DNA of 64,000 nucleotides from Paenibacillus sp. H1-7 (lineage in GTDB: Bacteria > Bacillota > Bacilli > Paenibacillales > NBRC-103111), in contig NZ_CP031168.1 in assembly GCF_022354825.1 (NCBI RefSeq), positions 5,333,501 to 5,397,500 on the forward strand. The letters run 5' to 3'. Below the pieces are notes generated by a model, which did not search any database, had not been told where the DNA came from, and saw nothing but the letters and a program-made list of their open reading frames with translations. Shown here piece by piece: positions 1 to 9,092 of this stretch. Position numbers and translations under genes: made by a program. The stretch's first letter is position 1. Every line of letters starts with the position of its first letter.

Positions 1-1756
1 CGATATGGCGGTGGCCCGGCTCGTGCTCATCGTAATCCTCGTTCCACTCCTGCAGCTGACCGTATTGTCCGATCCGGAACGGCGGCAGCCGCTTAAGCGC
101 ACGCTCCCACTCTCCGCGAAGCGTAGGGTCCTTCTTCAGCAGCAGGCTTGCCTCTATGCAGCTTCCGAACAAATCGCGAATGAGCGCCAAGTCCATTGTC
201 GCCGCATGAGTCACACTGCTTACTTGCCCGTCAGGAGCAATAAACCGGTTCTCGGGTGAAGTGGACGGGCATGTAACCAAATTACCGTCAGGCCCCTCGA
301 CTAACCAATCCAGACAAAACATCGCTGCCTCTTTCATTGCAGGATACGCTCGCTCGAGGAATGCCTCATCCTGGCTAAATGCATAATGGTCCCATAGATG
401 CCTGCACAGCCACGCTCCCGCCATCGGCCAGAAAGCCCAGCTGGGTGACCCGTCTAAGGGTGTGGCCGTACGCCATAAATCGATGTTGTGGTGAGCGGTC
501 CAGCCCCTGCAGCCGTAGTGGATTGCGGCCACTTTGCTTCCCGTAACCCGTAACCCTTCAATCAGCTCGAATAACGGCAGATGACATTCCGCCAAGTTAC
601 TGACCTCTGCAGGCCAATAATTCATCTCCAGATTGATGTTGGTCGTCCAGCTGCTGCACCAGGGCGGCTGTATTTTATCGTTCCAGATTCCCTGCAAATT
701 GGCAGGCTGTGTTCCGGCCCTGGAGCTGGATATCAGCAAATATTTCCCATATTGGAAAAATAGAGCGGCCAAATCGGGATCGTCCGCCCCCTGCTTGACG
801 GCCCATATCCGCTCGTCCGTTGGAAGGCCGCTCTTATCTTCCCCTCCAAGATCAAGGGACGTTCTGTTGAAAAGAGAAGTATAATCGCGCGAATGCCGCT
901 CCTTCAAGCGCTCATAGCCTAATTCAGCGGCATTCGCGAGCCATTGCTCGCACTGGCGCGACGGGGCTTTGTACAACGCAGCCGGGTCTTGATCGTGGCC
1001 GCTGAAGCTTGTCGCTGCGGACAACAGCAAAGTGATCGTACCGGTGCCGGTGACGCGAATACGTCCACCGCTTACTTCCACTTTGCCTTGCTCGGTATGA
1101 GCTTGAAGCTGCAGCTCGAAGCCGATGCCTTTGCCTTCCGCATACAACACCGGATCGTCCGTCTTGACCGTATTCGGACGCACGTGATACGGGCAGCGTC
1201 CGGATAGTGCGATCCGGTTGGAGGAGGCTTTGCTCACGGAGTACATTAGCGGGCTGTGCAGAACAACGCTGAAAGATGTCTTACCCTCGCTATGAAGACG
1301 AACCGCCATGACTTGGTCGGCAGCGGAGACGAACACCTCCCGCCGGTAAAGAACTCCGTTACTCCGGTAGTGGACTCGCACGATCCCTTCGTCCAGGTCA
1401 AGCTCCCGGCGGTAGTCCGTTATCATTCCCTGCTCGTCGAATAGGAGCTCCACATCTCCCAGCGGCAAATACGACTCTATTTCCTGCCCCTCCATATACT
1501 GCTCGATCATCTCCTCCGCTTCCTCATACTTCTTCGAGAAGATCAGATCCCGCACCGTGTCCAAATACAGCCTAGTTCCGTGACGGACCGTATCCCGGGG
1601 TTCCCCCGACCATAAAGTATCCTCGTTTAGCGCAATTCGTTCCCGGTCCGTCCCGCCGTATATCATGCCTCCGAAACGGCCGTTTCCGACAGGAAGCGCC
1701 TCGAACCAACGTTTGGCCGGCCTTGTATACCAGAGCACGGAACGTTTCTTATTCAT
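1..1756 (-). CDS. GH95 family alpha-L-fucosidase/galactosidase (C-terminus cut by window edge)
   Basis: The protein starts at an ATG at 1756 behind a good AAGGGGG ribosome site and stays open for 585 codons to the window edge, so its C-terminal end is missing. The N-terminus has the GH95 signature: W-Y-T-R-P-A-K-R-W, then PVGNGRFGGMIYGG and LNEDTLWSGEP. Further on there is HHNIDLW (around 495-475) and, at the very edge, LQEWNEDYDEHEPGHRH, which carries the region of the GH95 general acid Glu. The second catalytic carboxylate would lie outside the window. GH95 enzymes are inverting exo-enzymes that remove terminal alpha-L-fucose, or alpha-L-galactose in some pectin-degrading members. No signal peptide is visible, so it probably acts on imported oligosaccharides in the cytoplasm. 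It follows the GH67-related and GH29 genes on the same strand. Substrate choice (fucose or galactose) cannot be told from sequence alone. Confidence 0.9.
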   Translation of the reverse strand, partial: MNKKRSVLWYTRPAKRWFEALPVGNGRFGGMIYGGTDRERIALNEDTLWSGEPRDTVRHGTRLYLDTVRDLIFSKKYEEAEEMIEQYMEGQEIESYLPLGDVELLFDEQGMITDYRRELDLDEGIVRVHYRSNGVLYRREVFVSAADQVMAVRLHSEGKTSFSVVLHSPLMYSVSKASSNRIALSGRCPYHVRPNTVKTDDPVLYAEGKGIGFELQLQAHTEQGKVEVSGGRIRVTGTGTITLLLSAATSFSGHDQDPAALYKAPSRQCEQWLANAAELGYERLKERHSRDYTSLFNRTSLDLGGEDKSGLPTDERIWAVKQGADDPDLAALFFQYGKYLLISSSRAGTQPANLQGIWNDKIQPPWCSSWTTNINLEMNYWPAEVSNLAECHLPLFELIEGLRVTGSKVAAIHYGCRGWTAHHNIDLWRTATPLDGSPSWAFWPMAGAWLCRHLWDHYAFSQDEAFLERAYPAMKEAAMFCLDWLVEGPDGNLVTCPSTSPENRFIAPDGQVSSVTHAATMDLALIRDLFGSCIEASLLLKKDPTLRGEWERALKRLPPFRIGQYGQLQEWNEDYDEHEPGHRHI

Positions 1757-1855
1757 CGATAATTCCCCCTTTTTGAGCAAAGGAAGGGAACCGTTCAGCC
1801 ATCCGCTTCCAACGCCCGCAGGACGACCCGCACGATTCCCTCCCTTGTCCTTCAA

Positions 1856-4576
1856 CTACTCGTACAACCAATCCAAGGTATCCACACCGTCATTTTTGTG
1901 CTCGACATCCCGCTGCCGGATTTCCTGATCGGCGGGAACGATGCCTAATATCAGATAGGCCCCTCTTCCGAAATCAAGAGTATGCCGCCCTGCATCGAAC
2001 TGAAACGCATGTACGTTAACCGACGGGTATGCATACAGCCGCAGCCCTTTGCGCAGCAGCGGCGCATAGCCGCCTTTATCGTCCGCATGCGTATTCTCCT
2101 CCAGGCTCGGTGCCTGAAGCCACTGCTGGTCCGTGGAATTAAAGTAGCCGATTAGCACCCGTGACGGCTGCGACAGTTCTAGTTCCAGGGACACGCCGCG
2201 CAGCCCCGCCTCTCTCTGGCCGAACCGTATCCCCGTCAGTCCGTTAAGCTCTTCCGCACAGCCGATGATATGGACGTCTCCGTCTGTGAACACCTGAGCG
2301 CCTTTCTCCACACGGAACGTTTCCGCAGGACCGGAGTGCAGTAAGAACGGAGCTTCCTTGCAAGGAGCAATCGGCTCCTTCATGTTTCTTACCGCTTCAG
2401 GAGTCGTCCCCGACTTCAATTCGTCGATATGGATCCGGAATCGCTCCAGCTCCTGCTCATAAACCGGCAAGCAATCCCGCCAATGCTTGAATTCCAAGCC
2501 GTTACGGATTGGCACCTTGCGCTGCGGCGTCTGCATGCTGTTCGCGGCCAGGTAGGTCCTCTCCGTTAAAGCCGTCAATTTCCGGTAGCTGTCCACGCTT
2601 GCCGCAAGCCGCGCATAGGCTTGCTCCAGCAGGTCGACGCGCTGAAAATAATCGCCTTTCACTGTATGCTTATAGGTCAATACCAGCATGGCGGCCCGGA
2701 CTTTATCGGCATAAACGGCCACCATAAGGCCGATGGCGCGGATATCGCTGTACAGCCGCTCGAACTCCTTCTCGTTGCGGGTGACAAGACCACGTGCCGC
2801 TTCGATAGCACGCAGGGCATCCGCCGCATGCCGCTCCGCATCGGCAATAATATCCGGCGGCGTCTCACCGACGTGAGGCTCGCCATTCAGCTCCTTGCCG
2901 ATGTAGTCCTCCAGCCGTTCGCCCTGCGGCGACTGCGATTCCCACAAATCCGGCCATGGCATATGCCGCTCCGGATTCGTGAGCTGGCTCATCGTCATCC
3001 CGAGGCTCATCGTCTGACGGTTCCCCTCAGTTATGCCGAACCTTCGCAGCAGCTTCGGCGCGCATTCGCCCGCAGCCTCATAGGCCTGAAGAACGGCCGC
3101 CCCCGCTTCCATTCCACCGTATCGCTCCCCAAGCGTTCCGGCCCAATAGTGCCTCTCGGCCTCCGGATCCCGATCCGGGTTCCAGGCGTAGCGGAACCAC
3201 GCGGCGAACCATACCCAATCGCGGTCGATCTGTCTAAGCCGCGGCTGTCCCGCCTCGGGAGCATCCGGAGAATACGGCCAATCCCAGAAAAATAACGGAT
3301 ATAGATGAAGTCCGTTCGACTTCAGCCGGTATTTGGCCGCCTGCATACATTTTTGGATGAACGAAGGCGCCCCATACCGGAAAGGCTCCAGATTGGCCAA
3401 TATGTGCACGTTGACGATATGAATCGTCTGGAGCGATCCGAGACGTTCGTGAATGCCCTGCCATTTGCCTCTCGGCGTGTACGTGGTTAACGATTCGCCG
3501 TTATATTTGGCTTCCGTGTACAGATTCGGATACAGAGGCAGTGCAGCCTCGATGACCTTCTGCGGCTCAATGGCATGCGATCGCAGGATGATCGGCGGCT
3601 TTTCCTTAACATCCAGATCCTTAAGTCCTTCCAGAAGACCGGCCAAAATGGTTTCGTTAAACCATTCCACCCCGTAGATGTGACCTTGCAGCGCTTCTCC
3701 GAGGCATACCATCAGCCCTACATTCGGGAACGTGCGTACAAACGCAGCTATCGATTTCTTGTAGTAATCGCTCGTAACCGGGAGCGGTTTCGGCTGATGC
3801 AGCTTCAGCCCGTGCTTCTCAGCAAACGGCAGCGGAATATGAATGTTGTAAAATTTCAGGACAAGCCAAATGCCTCTGCGATCCGCTTCCTCCGTCAGCC
3901 ATCGGAACGTCTCCACATTGAGCCTGTATTCTTCTTCCGTAACCTCCAGCGCCTCCGGGTAATCATCCAGCTTCAGCAACGAGGAGAACGGATGCCCGCT
4001 CCACAAATAGATGATATTGCAGCGCTGCTCCAACAGCATGTTCAAAAAATCAACCCATAACGCACGGTCGTAAAACCATGGAAACCGCTCTGGTGTTATC
4101 GGATATTCATAGGTTTGCCTTGGAGGCTCAACCGTCGTTTTTTGCAAGCCGATGGCCGGTCCCCTTAGCGCAAAGCTCGGAGCATCGCCGTAGGCGAGGT
4201 CCTCCTCCAGCTTCCCTGCCTTGCGGATCCGCCGGGCCAGCTCCTGACATCCGTACAGCACGCCCGAGTCGTTTCCTCCGGATACCGTAACGAGGCTTCC
4301 TGGGCATGACGCCAGGTAAAAGCCTTCCTTCTCCGGTTCTTCCGTATGATATAGCAGCACGTCACGCTCTTCCAGCTGCCCAAGAAATCCGGACTCTGTG
4401 CGATTGCCTACATAAATCTTAGGCCCGTCCACAGACCGGTAGCGGTCCCATCTCCAAACGGTAACCTCCTCAGTCACTTCATACCCGCATTCCCGCAGGG
4501 CCTCTCTTATCAGTTGTATCCCGTATTCTACCCGCGGTGCGGGACTGGGCTCAAACCCTAGAGTTACGATCTTCAT
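1856..4576 (-). CDS. Large glycoside hydrolase with GH67-type (alpha-glucuronidase) N-terminal domain
   Basis: A 906-residue protein without signal peptide. The first ~130 residues resemble the alpha/beta N-terminal domain seen in GH67/GH20-type enzymes (conserved S-G-G-N-D-S-G-V-L-Y-G-C-Q-E-L-A-R-R stretch near 98-115, as in 'GG..G.LYG...L...'). A TIM-barrel follows from about residue 150 (L-R-G, F-L-N-M-L-L-E-Q-R-C-N-I-I-Y-L-W, then L-K-F-Y-N-I-H and Y-T-E-A-K-Y-N-G-E). A helical region and a C-terminal beta domain follow. The start is supported by an upstream GGAGGGA. It sits 30 bases behind the GH29 gene and 99 before the GH95 gene, so the three are probably co-transcribed. The family suggests release of uronic acid or another side-chain sugar, but catalytic carboxylates could not be assigned safely. 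This may be an uncharacterised family. Confidence 0.7.
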   Translation of the reverse strand: MKIVTLGFEPSPAPRVEYGIQLIREALRECGYEVTEEVTVWRWDRYRSVDGPKIYVGNRTESGFLGQLEERDVLLYHTEEPEKEGFYLASCPGSLVTVSGGNDSGVLYGCQELARRIRKAGKLEEDLAYGDAPSFALRGPAIGLQKTTVEPPRQTYEYPITPERFPWFYDRALWVDFLNMLLEQRCNIIYLWSGHPFSSLLKLDDYPEALEVTEEEYRLNVETFRWLTEEADRRGIWLVLKFYNIHIPLPFAEKHGLKLHQPKPLPVTSDYYKKSIAAFVRTFPNVGLMVCLGEALQGHIYGVEWFNETILAGLLEGLKDLDVKEKPPIILRSHAIEPQKVIEAALPLYPNLYTEAKYNGESLTTYTPRGKWQGIHERLGSLQTIHIVNVHILANLEPFRYGAPSFIQKCMQAAKYRLKSNGLHLYPLFFWDWPYSPDAPEAGQPRLRQIDRDWVWFAAWFRYAWNPDRDPEAERHYWAGTLGERYGGMEAGAAVLQAYEAAGECAPKLLRRFGITEGNRQTMSLGMTMSQLTNPERHMPWPDLWESQSPQGERLEDYIGKELNGEPHVGETPPDIIADAERHAADALRAIEAARGLVTRNEKEFERLYSDIRAIGLMVAVYADKVRAAMLVLTYKHTVKGDYFQRVDLLEQAYARLAASVDSYRKLTALTERTYLAANSMQTPQRKVPIRNGLEFKHWRDCLPVYEQELERFRIHIDELKSGTTPEAVRNMKEPIAPCKEAPFLLHSGPAETFRVEKGAQVFTDGDVHIIGCAEELNGLTGIRFGQREAGLRGVSLELELSQPSRVLIGYFNSTDQQWLQAPSLEENTHADDKGGYAPLLRKGLRLYAYPSVNVHAFQFDAGRHTLDFGRGAYLILGIVPADQEIRQRDVEHKNDGVDTLDWLYE

Positions 4577-4606
4577 TTAGGCGTTCCCTCCCTTCCATTG
4601 CGTTGC

Positions 4607-5908
4607 TTATTTCAAGAACAGCTCAATAACCGGCACAGCAACATTCGGCTGCTTCACCGGAAGCGACAAGGTAAGCGTGGTGTCGTCTCTTCCTTCCCTG
4701 AAAGCCCCTTCCTCGATGCCGCTTGAGACGAAGCCTTCCTTAAAGCGGATTTCCGATGCGTCGTTCAGCAGCTGGGCATATTCCACCTTGCCGGCAAATC
4801 CGCGAAGATGGATATTTTTGAACGGCCAGCTGTATACATGAAGATACATCCGGTTCGTCTGCTCATTGTAGGTCAGCCGGCAATCGGGAGGGCACTCGAA
4901 CGACTCCGGAGCTTGTGTGCAGCCGTAGATCGATCTGCTGTGGCGCTTCATCCACTCACCGATTCCTTTCAGCCGGTCGATCGCACGCTCGTCGAATTCA
5001 CCACGGCCGGTCGGACCTACATTCAGCAGCAGATTACCACCCTTGCTTACAACGTCGATCAGCATTTTCACCAGCACATCTACGCTCTTCCACGTATCCT
5101 CTTCACGGTGATATCCCCATGAACCGCTGAACGTATGGCAGGTTTCCCATACGACGCGTTTGCCCCCTACCTGGACCCATTTCGAGGGGATATACTGCTC
5201 CGGCGTCGTAATGTCGCCTCCGATTTGAAGGCGATCATTCAGTAAAATGTGCGACTGTAAGCCCCGAATCATCCGGACCAGCTCCTCGCTGCCCCAATCC
5301 GCCTTGCCTTTGCCAGGCAAATCGTTTTCCGCAGGGAACGAAAAATCATAGAACATCATGTCCACCTTGCCGAATTCCGTCAACAGCTCCTTCGTTTGTC
5401 CGAACAAATACTCACGATAAAGCGAGAAGTCCCGCTGCGCGCTTTCGGCAATAAAATTCGGTTCGAAGCGAAGCGGATGCTTCGGGTCGACCGTATAATG
5501 CGGGTGATGCCAGTCGATCAAGGAATGGTAGAAGCCGACCTTCATATTGCGATGGCGAAACGCATCCACCATCGGCCTCAGAAGATCGCGTCCTGCAGGG
5601 GTATTCGTCGCTTTGTAATCCGTCAGCTTGCTGTCCCACAAGCAAAAGCCTTCGTGATGCTTCGTCGTCACCACAAAATATTTCATGCCTGCATCGGACG
5701 CCAGCTTGGCCCACAGCTCCGGATCGTACAAATCCGGCTCGAAGCGCTTGAAATATTTGCTGTATGCCTCCGGGCTCATTCTTTCTCTGGATTGCAGCCA
5801 TTCGTGTCTTGCTCCTAACGAATATAACCCCCAATGGATAAACAAACCGAACCGGTCGTTCGTAAACCATTCGCTGTCGCCTGTTGTACGTACCACTTCA
5901 TAACTCAT
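4607..5908 (-). CDS. GH29 family alpha-L-fucosidase
   Basis: A 433-residue cytoplasmic-type GH29 enzyme. It shows the family opening RFGLFIHWGLYSLGARHEW, the KY-F-V-V-T-T-K-HHEGFCLWDS block (residues ~75-95), and the VGFYHSLIDWHHP block. The likely nucleophile Asp lies in VDMMFYDFSFP, a variant seen in members from pectin loci rather than the classic WFDG form. LLLNVGPTGRGE near the C-terminal part of the barrel is also typical. The start has AGGAGGA seven bases upstream. GH29 enzymes retain configuration and remove terminal alpha-L-fucose. The gene is first of a GH29, GH67-like, GH95 series. The region in front of it carries inverted repeats that may be regulatory. The fucosidase family call is firm; the fucosyl linkage is not known. 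Confidence 0.92.
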   Translation of the reverse strand: MSYEVVRTTGDSEWFTNDRFGLFIHWGLYSLGARHEWLQSRERMSPEAYSKYFKRFEPDLYDPELWAKLASDAGMKYFVVTTKHHEGFCLWDSKLTDYKATNTPAGRDLLRPMVDAFRHRNMKVGFYHSLIDWHHPHYTVDPKHPLRFEPNFIAESAQRDFSLYREYLFGQTKELLTEFGKVDMMFYDFSFPAENDLPGKGKADWGSEELVRMIRGLQSHILLNDRLQIGGDITTPEQYIPSKWVQVGGKRVVWETCHTFSGSWGYHREEDTWKSVDVLVKMLIDVVSKGGNLLLNVGPTGRGEFDERAIDRLKGIGEWMKRHSRSIYGCTQAPESFECPPDCRLTYNEQTNRMYLHVYSWPFKNIHLRGFAGKVEYAQLLNDASEIRFKEGFVSSGIEEGAFREGRDDTTLTLSLPVKQPNVAVPVIELFLK

Positions 5909-5972
5909 TGTTTGTCCTCCTCAACTTGGTCGGATTCAAGCGGTTGTGAGGCTGCCATAACTTGAAAGCCGT

Positions 5973-5988
5973 TTGTACCAGTTTACAA
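5973..5988. promoter_or_regulatory. Inverted repeat TTGTA-N6-TACAA upstream of the GH29 gene
   Basis: A perfect 5-base inverted repeat with a 6-base spacer lies 65 bases before the GH29 start. A TTGACA hexamer on the minus strand (5997-5992) is next to it, but I find no well-spaced -10 element, so no promoter is claimed. It could be an operator for an unidentified regulator. Confidence 0.3.
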
Positions 5989-6001
5989 GAATGTCAAGTT
6001 G

Positions 6002-6055
6002 CCATTATAGGGCGAAAAAGTCTTTATTATAGGTGCCGCCTAGCACCGATAATGG
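6002..6055. repeat. Nested inverted repeats in the GH29 leader region
   Basis: CCATTAT (6002-6008) pairs with ATAATGG (6049-6055). Inside it, GGTGC (6032-6036) pairs with GCACC (6043-6047). On the plus strand the outer arm runs into TTTTTATT, so it could end plus-strand transcription. On the minus strand it would be a leader or 3' structure between the SGNH gene and the GH29 gene. Function is inference only. Confidence 0.35.
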
Positions 6056-6082
6056 TTTTTATTCATTTAAAGATAAAAACGA

Positions 6083-6102
6083 GAAAAACCTCTATCGAGG
6101 TT
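6083..6102 (-). terminator. Intrinsic terminator after the SGNH hydrolase gene
   Basis: On the minus strand AACCTC-gata-GAGGTT is followed by a T-rich tract (TTTCTCGTTTTTATC), a small Rho-independent terminator placed about 70 bases after the stop codon at 6170. It would separate the DapA/SGNH unit from the GH29 unit. Confidence 0.6.
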
Positions 6103-6169
6103 CCCGCAGAGGAATGACCGCGTTAAGAGGCTGTTTTTATCATTTAAAGAGATCTATGGTGAGGGCTTA

Positions 6170-6808
6170 TTAACGTCGATACGGACTTCCGCATACTGCC
6201 TTTAGCCATGTTGTGGCCATCAGCGTATCACCCAGACTGTTCATATGGACGCCGTCCGAAGTTAGCTCCTTCCCTGTATCGCATTGGAGAACATGAAGGA
6301 ATGCTTGATGCGTCGGGACAAGCACAGCGTCATATTCGTCGGCCAACCTGTTGACAATTCCTACATAAGGCTTCAGCAGTGTGTTCCCGGTCGATTCCGG
6401 GTATTCCTTAATGATCGTCGGCTGCATCAGAATAAGACGGCAATCCGGCAGCGACCTTGTCTGCTCCAGCAATCCTCGATATACCGACTCGAATCGTTCA
6501 GGATACACCTGCTCGCCATCCGGCGAATCCAGCTGCCGCCATACGTCATTGATCCCGATTGAAATGGACAGCCATTGCGGGCGGTGATCCATAACGTCCA
6601 GTGTCCACCTTTTTGCCAGATCGATCACCCGGTTGCCGGATACTCCTTCGTTAATGATTTTTAACGACAGCTCCGGATAGAGAGACGTAAGAGAATCGCG
6701 CAGCATTCGCACATAACCCGAACCGAGCTTCTCGGGATCCTTCTTTCGCCCCTTGTCCGTTATACTGTCACCGATGAATACGATTCTGTCTTTTGCTTTG
6801 AACGGCAT
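6170..6808 (-). CDS. SGNH/GDSL-family hydrolase (probable carbohydrate esterase)
   Basis: A 212-residue intracellular SGNH hydrolase. All four blocks are visible: block I VFIGDSITDKGR with Ser15 as nucleophile, block II GVSGNRV with the Gly, block III SIGINDVWR with the Asn, and block V SDGVHMNSLG with the Asp and His of the catalytic triad. This size and block pattern is typical of small acetyl esterases such as the B. subtilis rhamnogalacturonan acetylesterase group (YesT/YesY type). In this setting removal of acetyl groups from pectic oligosaccharides is likely. It follows the DapA-family gene by 108 bases and is followed by a terminator. The family is certain; the acyl group and sugar are inferred. 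Confidence 0.88.
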   Translation of the reverse strand: MPFKAKDRIVFIGDSITDKGRKKDPEKLGSGYVRMLRDSLTSLYPELSLKIINEGVSGNRVIDLAKRWTLDVMDHRPQWLSISIGINDVWRQLDSPDGEQVYPERFESVYRGLLEQTRSLPDCRLILMQPTIIKEYPESTGNTLLKPYVGIVNRLADEYDAVLVPTHQAFLHVLQCDTGKELTSDGVHMNSLGDTLMATTWLKAVCGSPYRR

Positions 6809-6916
6809 TGTCTACAAGCTCCCTTCAATAGTTGGACGATAACACCGGCTTACTTGGTGCAGCAGTTGCATTTTGTGATGACAACGGACACCGATAACCA
6901 CGTTATAACAGCTGCA

Positions 6917-7843
6917 TTATGTGTTAATAAAAAGCTGCTCCTTCACTAATCGGTAAACCTCGTCCAGCTGCTCCACTTCCAACTGTTGATTTCCTCTGAA
7001 CGCGTTGGCATCCTTGGAGCGGCAATGCAGTGTCAAAGGAATGCCTCTATGCTGCAGATGATACTTGGCGTTAACCGGATACATCTGAAGCTCTATCAGA
7101 GACGCGGCCCCAACGAAGGACTGAATCGTACCCGCTGCAGCCGGCTCCATGCTCCATCTCTCCGTTAAGCGGACGTACAGATCGGGATGAAAATTCGCCA
7201 TTACGCCGCTGAATCCGGCCGCCCCTATTTTCAACGACTCCAGCAGCGTCGCCGAATTTGCATTGAAAATTTGCAAACGGCTTCCTTTGACCGCATCAAG
7301 CTTGTCAGCCATTTGGTTCAAGTCGCAGCAAGTATCCTTGAGGAACAAAAACCTGCCCGTATCTGCGCACCATTTCAGCATCTGGGGTGAAAGCAGCCTT
7401 TTGTATGGATACGGGCATTCGTAAATGCCGAACGGCACATCCGGAATTCGATCAAGCAATTGCTGCGCCCGTTCAACCCATATCTCATCCGGCTCCTCAG
7501 GACTTGCCAATCTATTGCTCACCCAAACGACCGCATCGACTCCCGTTTCGGCCATACGACGCAGCTCCTCCGCCTGCTCTTCGATTCCATCCGATATATG
7601 TCCCGAAGCGATGACTGGTACCCGGCCGGCAGCCGTTTCCTTGACGAACCGTGCGATTCGTACTCTTTCCTCCAAAGATAAATAAAACATTTCACTCGAT
7701 TGGCATACGGCAAACAGCCCATGAACACCCTGGGCAATATACCACTCGACCAATTGTTGAAGCGCCTCATAATCGACTTCGTTAGAAGCCGTGAAAGGAG
7801 TGATCATCGTCGGCCACACCCCGTTCGGAATATGCTTCTCCAT
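6917..7843 (-). CDS. DapA / N-acetylneuraminate-lyase family aldolase or dehydratase
   Basis: A 308-residue class I aldolase-fold protein with the Schiff-base Lys at about residue 169 (FLFLKDTCCDL) and the family Tyr near 141 (GIYECPYPYK). The usual G-T-T/N-G-E motif that binds the keto acid is changed to CQSSEM (residues 47-52), so it is not an ordinary dihydrodipicolinate synthase. Members with this change occur in sugar-catabolism loci and cleave or dehydrate 2-keto-3-deoxy sugar acids. It is the first gene of a minus-strand unit with the SGNH esterase, and it is divergent from the plus-strand glycosidase at 8055. The start has AAAGGATGG upstream. The substrate is unknown. Confidence 0.82.
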   Translation of the reverse strand: MEKHIPNGVWPTMITPFTASNEVDYEALQQLVEWYIAQGVHGLFAVCQSSEMFYLSLEERVRIARFVKETAAGRVPVIASGHISDGIEEQAEELRRMAETGVDAVVWVSNRLASPEEPDEIWVERAQQLLDRIPDVPFGIYECPYPYKRLLSPQMLKWCADTGRFLFLKDTCCDLNQMADKLDAVKGSRLQIFNANSATLLESLKIGAAGFSGVMANFHPDLYVRLTERWSMEPAAAGTIQSFVGAASLIELQMYPVNAKYHLQHRGIPLTLHCRSKDANAFRGNQQLEVEQLDEVYRLVKEQLFINT

Positions 7844-8054
7844 TGCCGTCCATCCTTTCCAGAATCCTTTCTCCTTACTATAAGCGTAATTAGATACATC
7901 GAAAATGGGGGATTCTGATCATCCAGCCGCCCGTACGAACACGGAAAAGTCGCATCAACCTATAGTTCGGACGCTATAACCCCCTCAGCTGCAACATACA
8001 ATATAGTAATCTTATTCATAATCTTACAATAATAGAAATGAAGGTGAATCGGCT

Positions 8055-9092
8055 ATGAATATCGAGCCTTATTTGACCCCTTACAAGCTGGGAAAGCCTG
8101 TTTTGACCGGATCCGGTATCCCGGGACATTTTGACGAGCGTGCTGTCGATTGTCCCTTTGTTTTTCAGCATAACGAGAAGTTTTATATGATGTATGTCGG
8201 GTTTGACGGAATCGGCTACCAAACCGCCTTGGCGACAAGCCAAGATCTGTTGAATTGGGAGCACCTCGCCGTTATTTTGCGCCGCAGCGAAGGCAACGGC
8301 TGGGATTCCTCCAACATAGCCGGAACTTGGATTATGAAGGAAAACCATATGGATGCTCCCCCGCTATTGAAAAAATGGAACAATAAATATTGGCTCGTGT
8401 ACCACGCCTACCCGGAAACCGGGTACGAGGAAGGCTCCGCCAAGATCGGCATTGCCTGGACCGAAGACGAAGAGCTGCTCCATTGGAACCGGTGTCCGGA
8501 ACCGATTCTGACTCCCGAGGAAGGCGCGGATTGGGAGAAAGGCGGATTGTACAAAGAATGCCTGGTTGAGCATGAAGGCCGATTTTATTTATTTTACAAC
8601 GCCAAGAACACGAACAAAGGAAGATGGATCGAGCAGACCGGCGTCGCGTTCTCGGACGATTTGCTGCATTGGCGGAGATATGAGCATAATCCCGTGCTCC
8701 GCGTTTCTCCGGAACGATGGGATTCCGGCTTCGCCAGCGATCCGTGCGTACTGCTTAACGGAGACCAATGGGTCATGTTCTACTTCGGCTACAACTACAA
8801 GCAAGCTCAGGAAGGGCTGGCGTTGTCACAGGATTTGCTGCACTGGACTAAACATCCTGAGCCGATTATCACTATCGGAGAAGAAGGCGAGATCGATTCC
8901 ATCTTCGCACATAAACCGTCCGTCATCACCCGTAACGGTGTGCTGTACCACTTCTACTGCTCTTGCAGACCGTATAAAGATGGCGATCCGACCCGCAATT
9001 TCGGCAAAGAATTCCGAACGATTTCTGTGGCCACCTCACGCCCGTTGGATTTGATCAGTTCCGCCAAGGAGACGGGAAGCCATGCAAATTGA
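8055..9092 (+). CDS. Five-bladed beta-propeller glycosidase (GH43/GH32/GH130-like)
   Basis: A 345-residue protein made of repeating beta blades, each with a 'G.A.S.DLLHW' type element (ALATSQDLLNWEH, GIAWTEDEELLHWNR, GVAFSDDLLHWRR, GLALSQDLLHWTK). This is the pattern of the GH43/62/32/68/117/130 propeller superfamily. Acidic residues that could be catalytic lie in DERAVDCPFVF, KGGLYKECL and SGFASDPCV. There is no signal peptide, so the enzyme is intracellular. The start is set by AAGGTGA eight bases upstream. Its last 11 bases overlap the GH78 rhamnosidase start, so the two are translationally coupled and probably act on the same oligosaccharide. The exact GH family is not assigned. Confidence 0.8.
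   Translation: MNIEPYLTPYKLGKPVLTGSGIPGHFDERAVDCPFVFQHNEKFYMMYVGFDGIGYQTALATSQDLLNWEHLAVILRRSEGNGWDSSNIAGTWIMKENHMDAPPLLKKWNNKYWLVYHAYPETGYEEGSAKIGIAWTEDEELLHWNRCPEPILTPEEGADWEKGGLYKECLVEHEGRFYLFYNAKNTNKGRWIEQTGVAFSDDLLHWRRYEHNPVLRVSPERWDSGFASDPCVLLNGDQWVMFYFGYNYKQAQEGLALSQDLLHWTKHPEPIITIGEEGEIDSIFAHKPSVITRNGVLYHFYCSCRPYKDGDPTRNFGKEFRTISVATSRPLDLISSAKETGSHAN

Noticed and set aside
5964..5977. cre-like TGAAAGCCGTTTGT
   Set aside because: The essential central CG position does not match the cre consensus.
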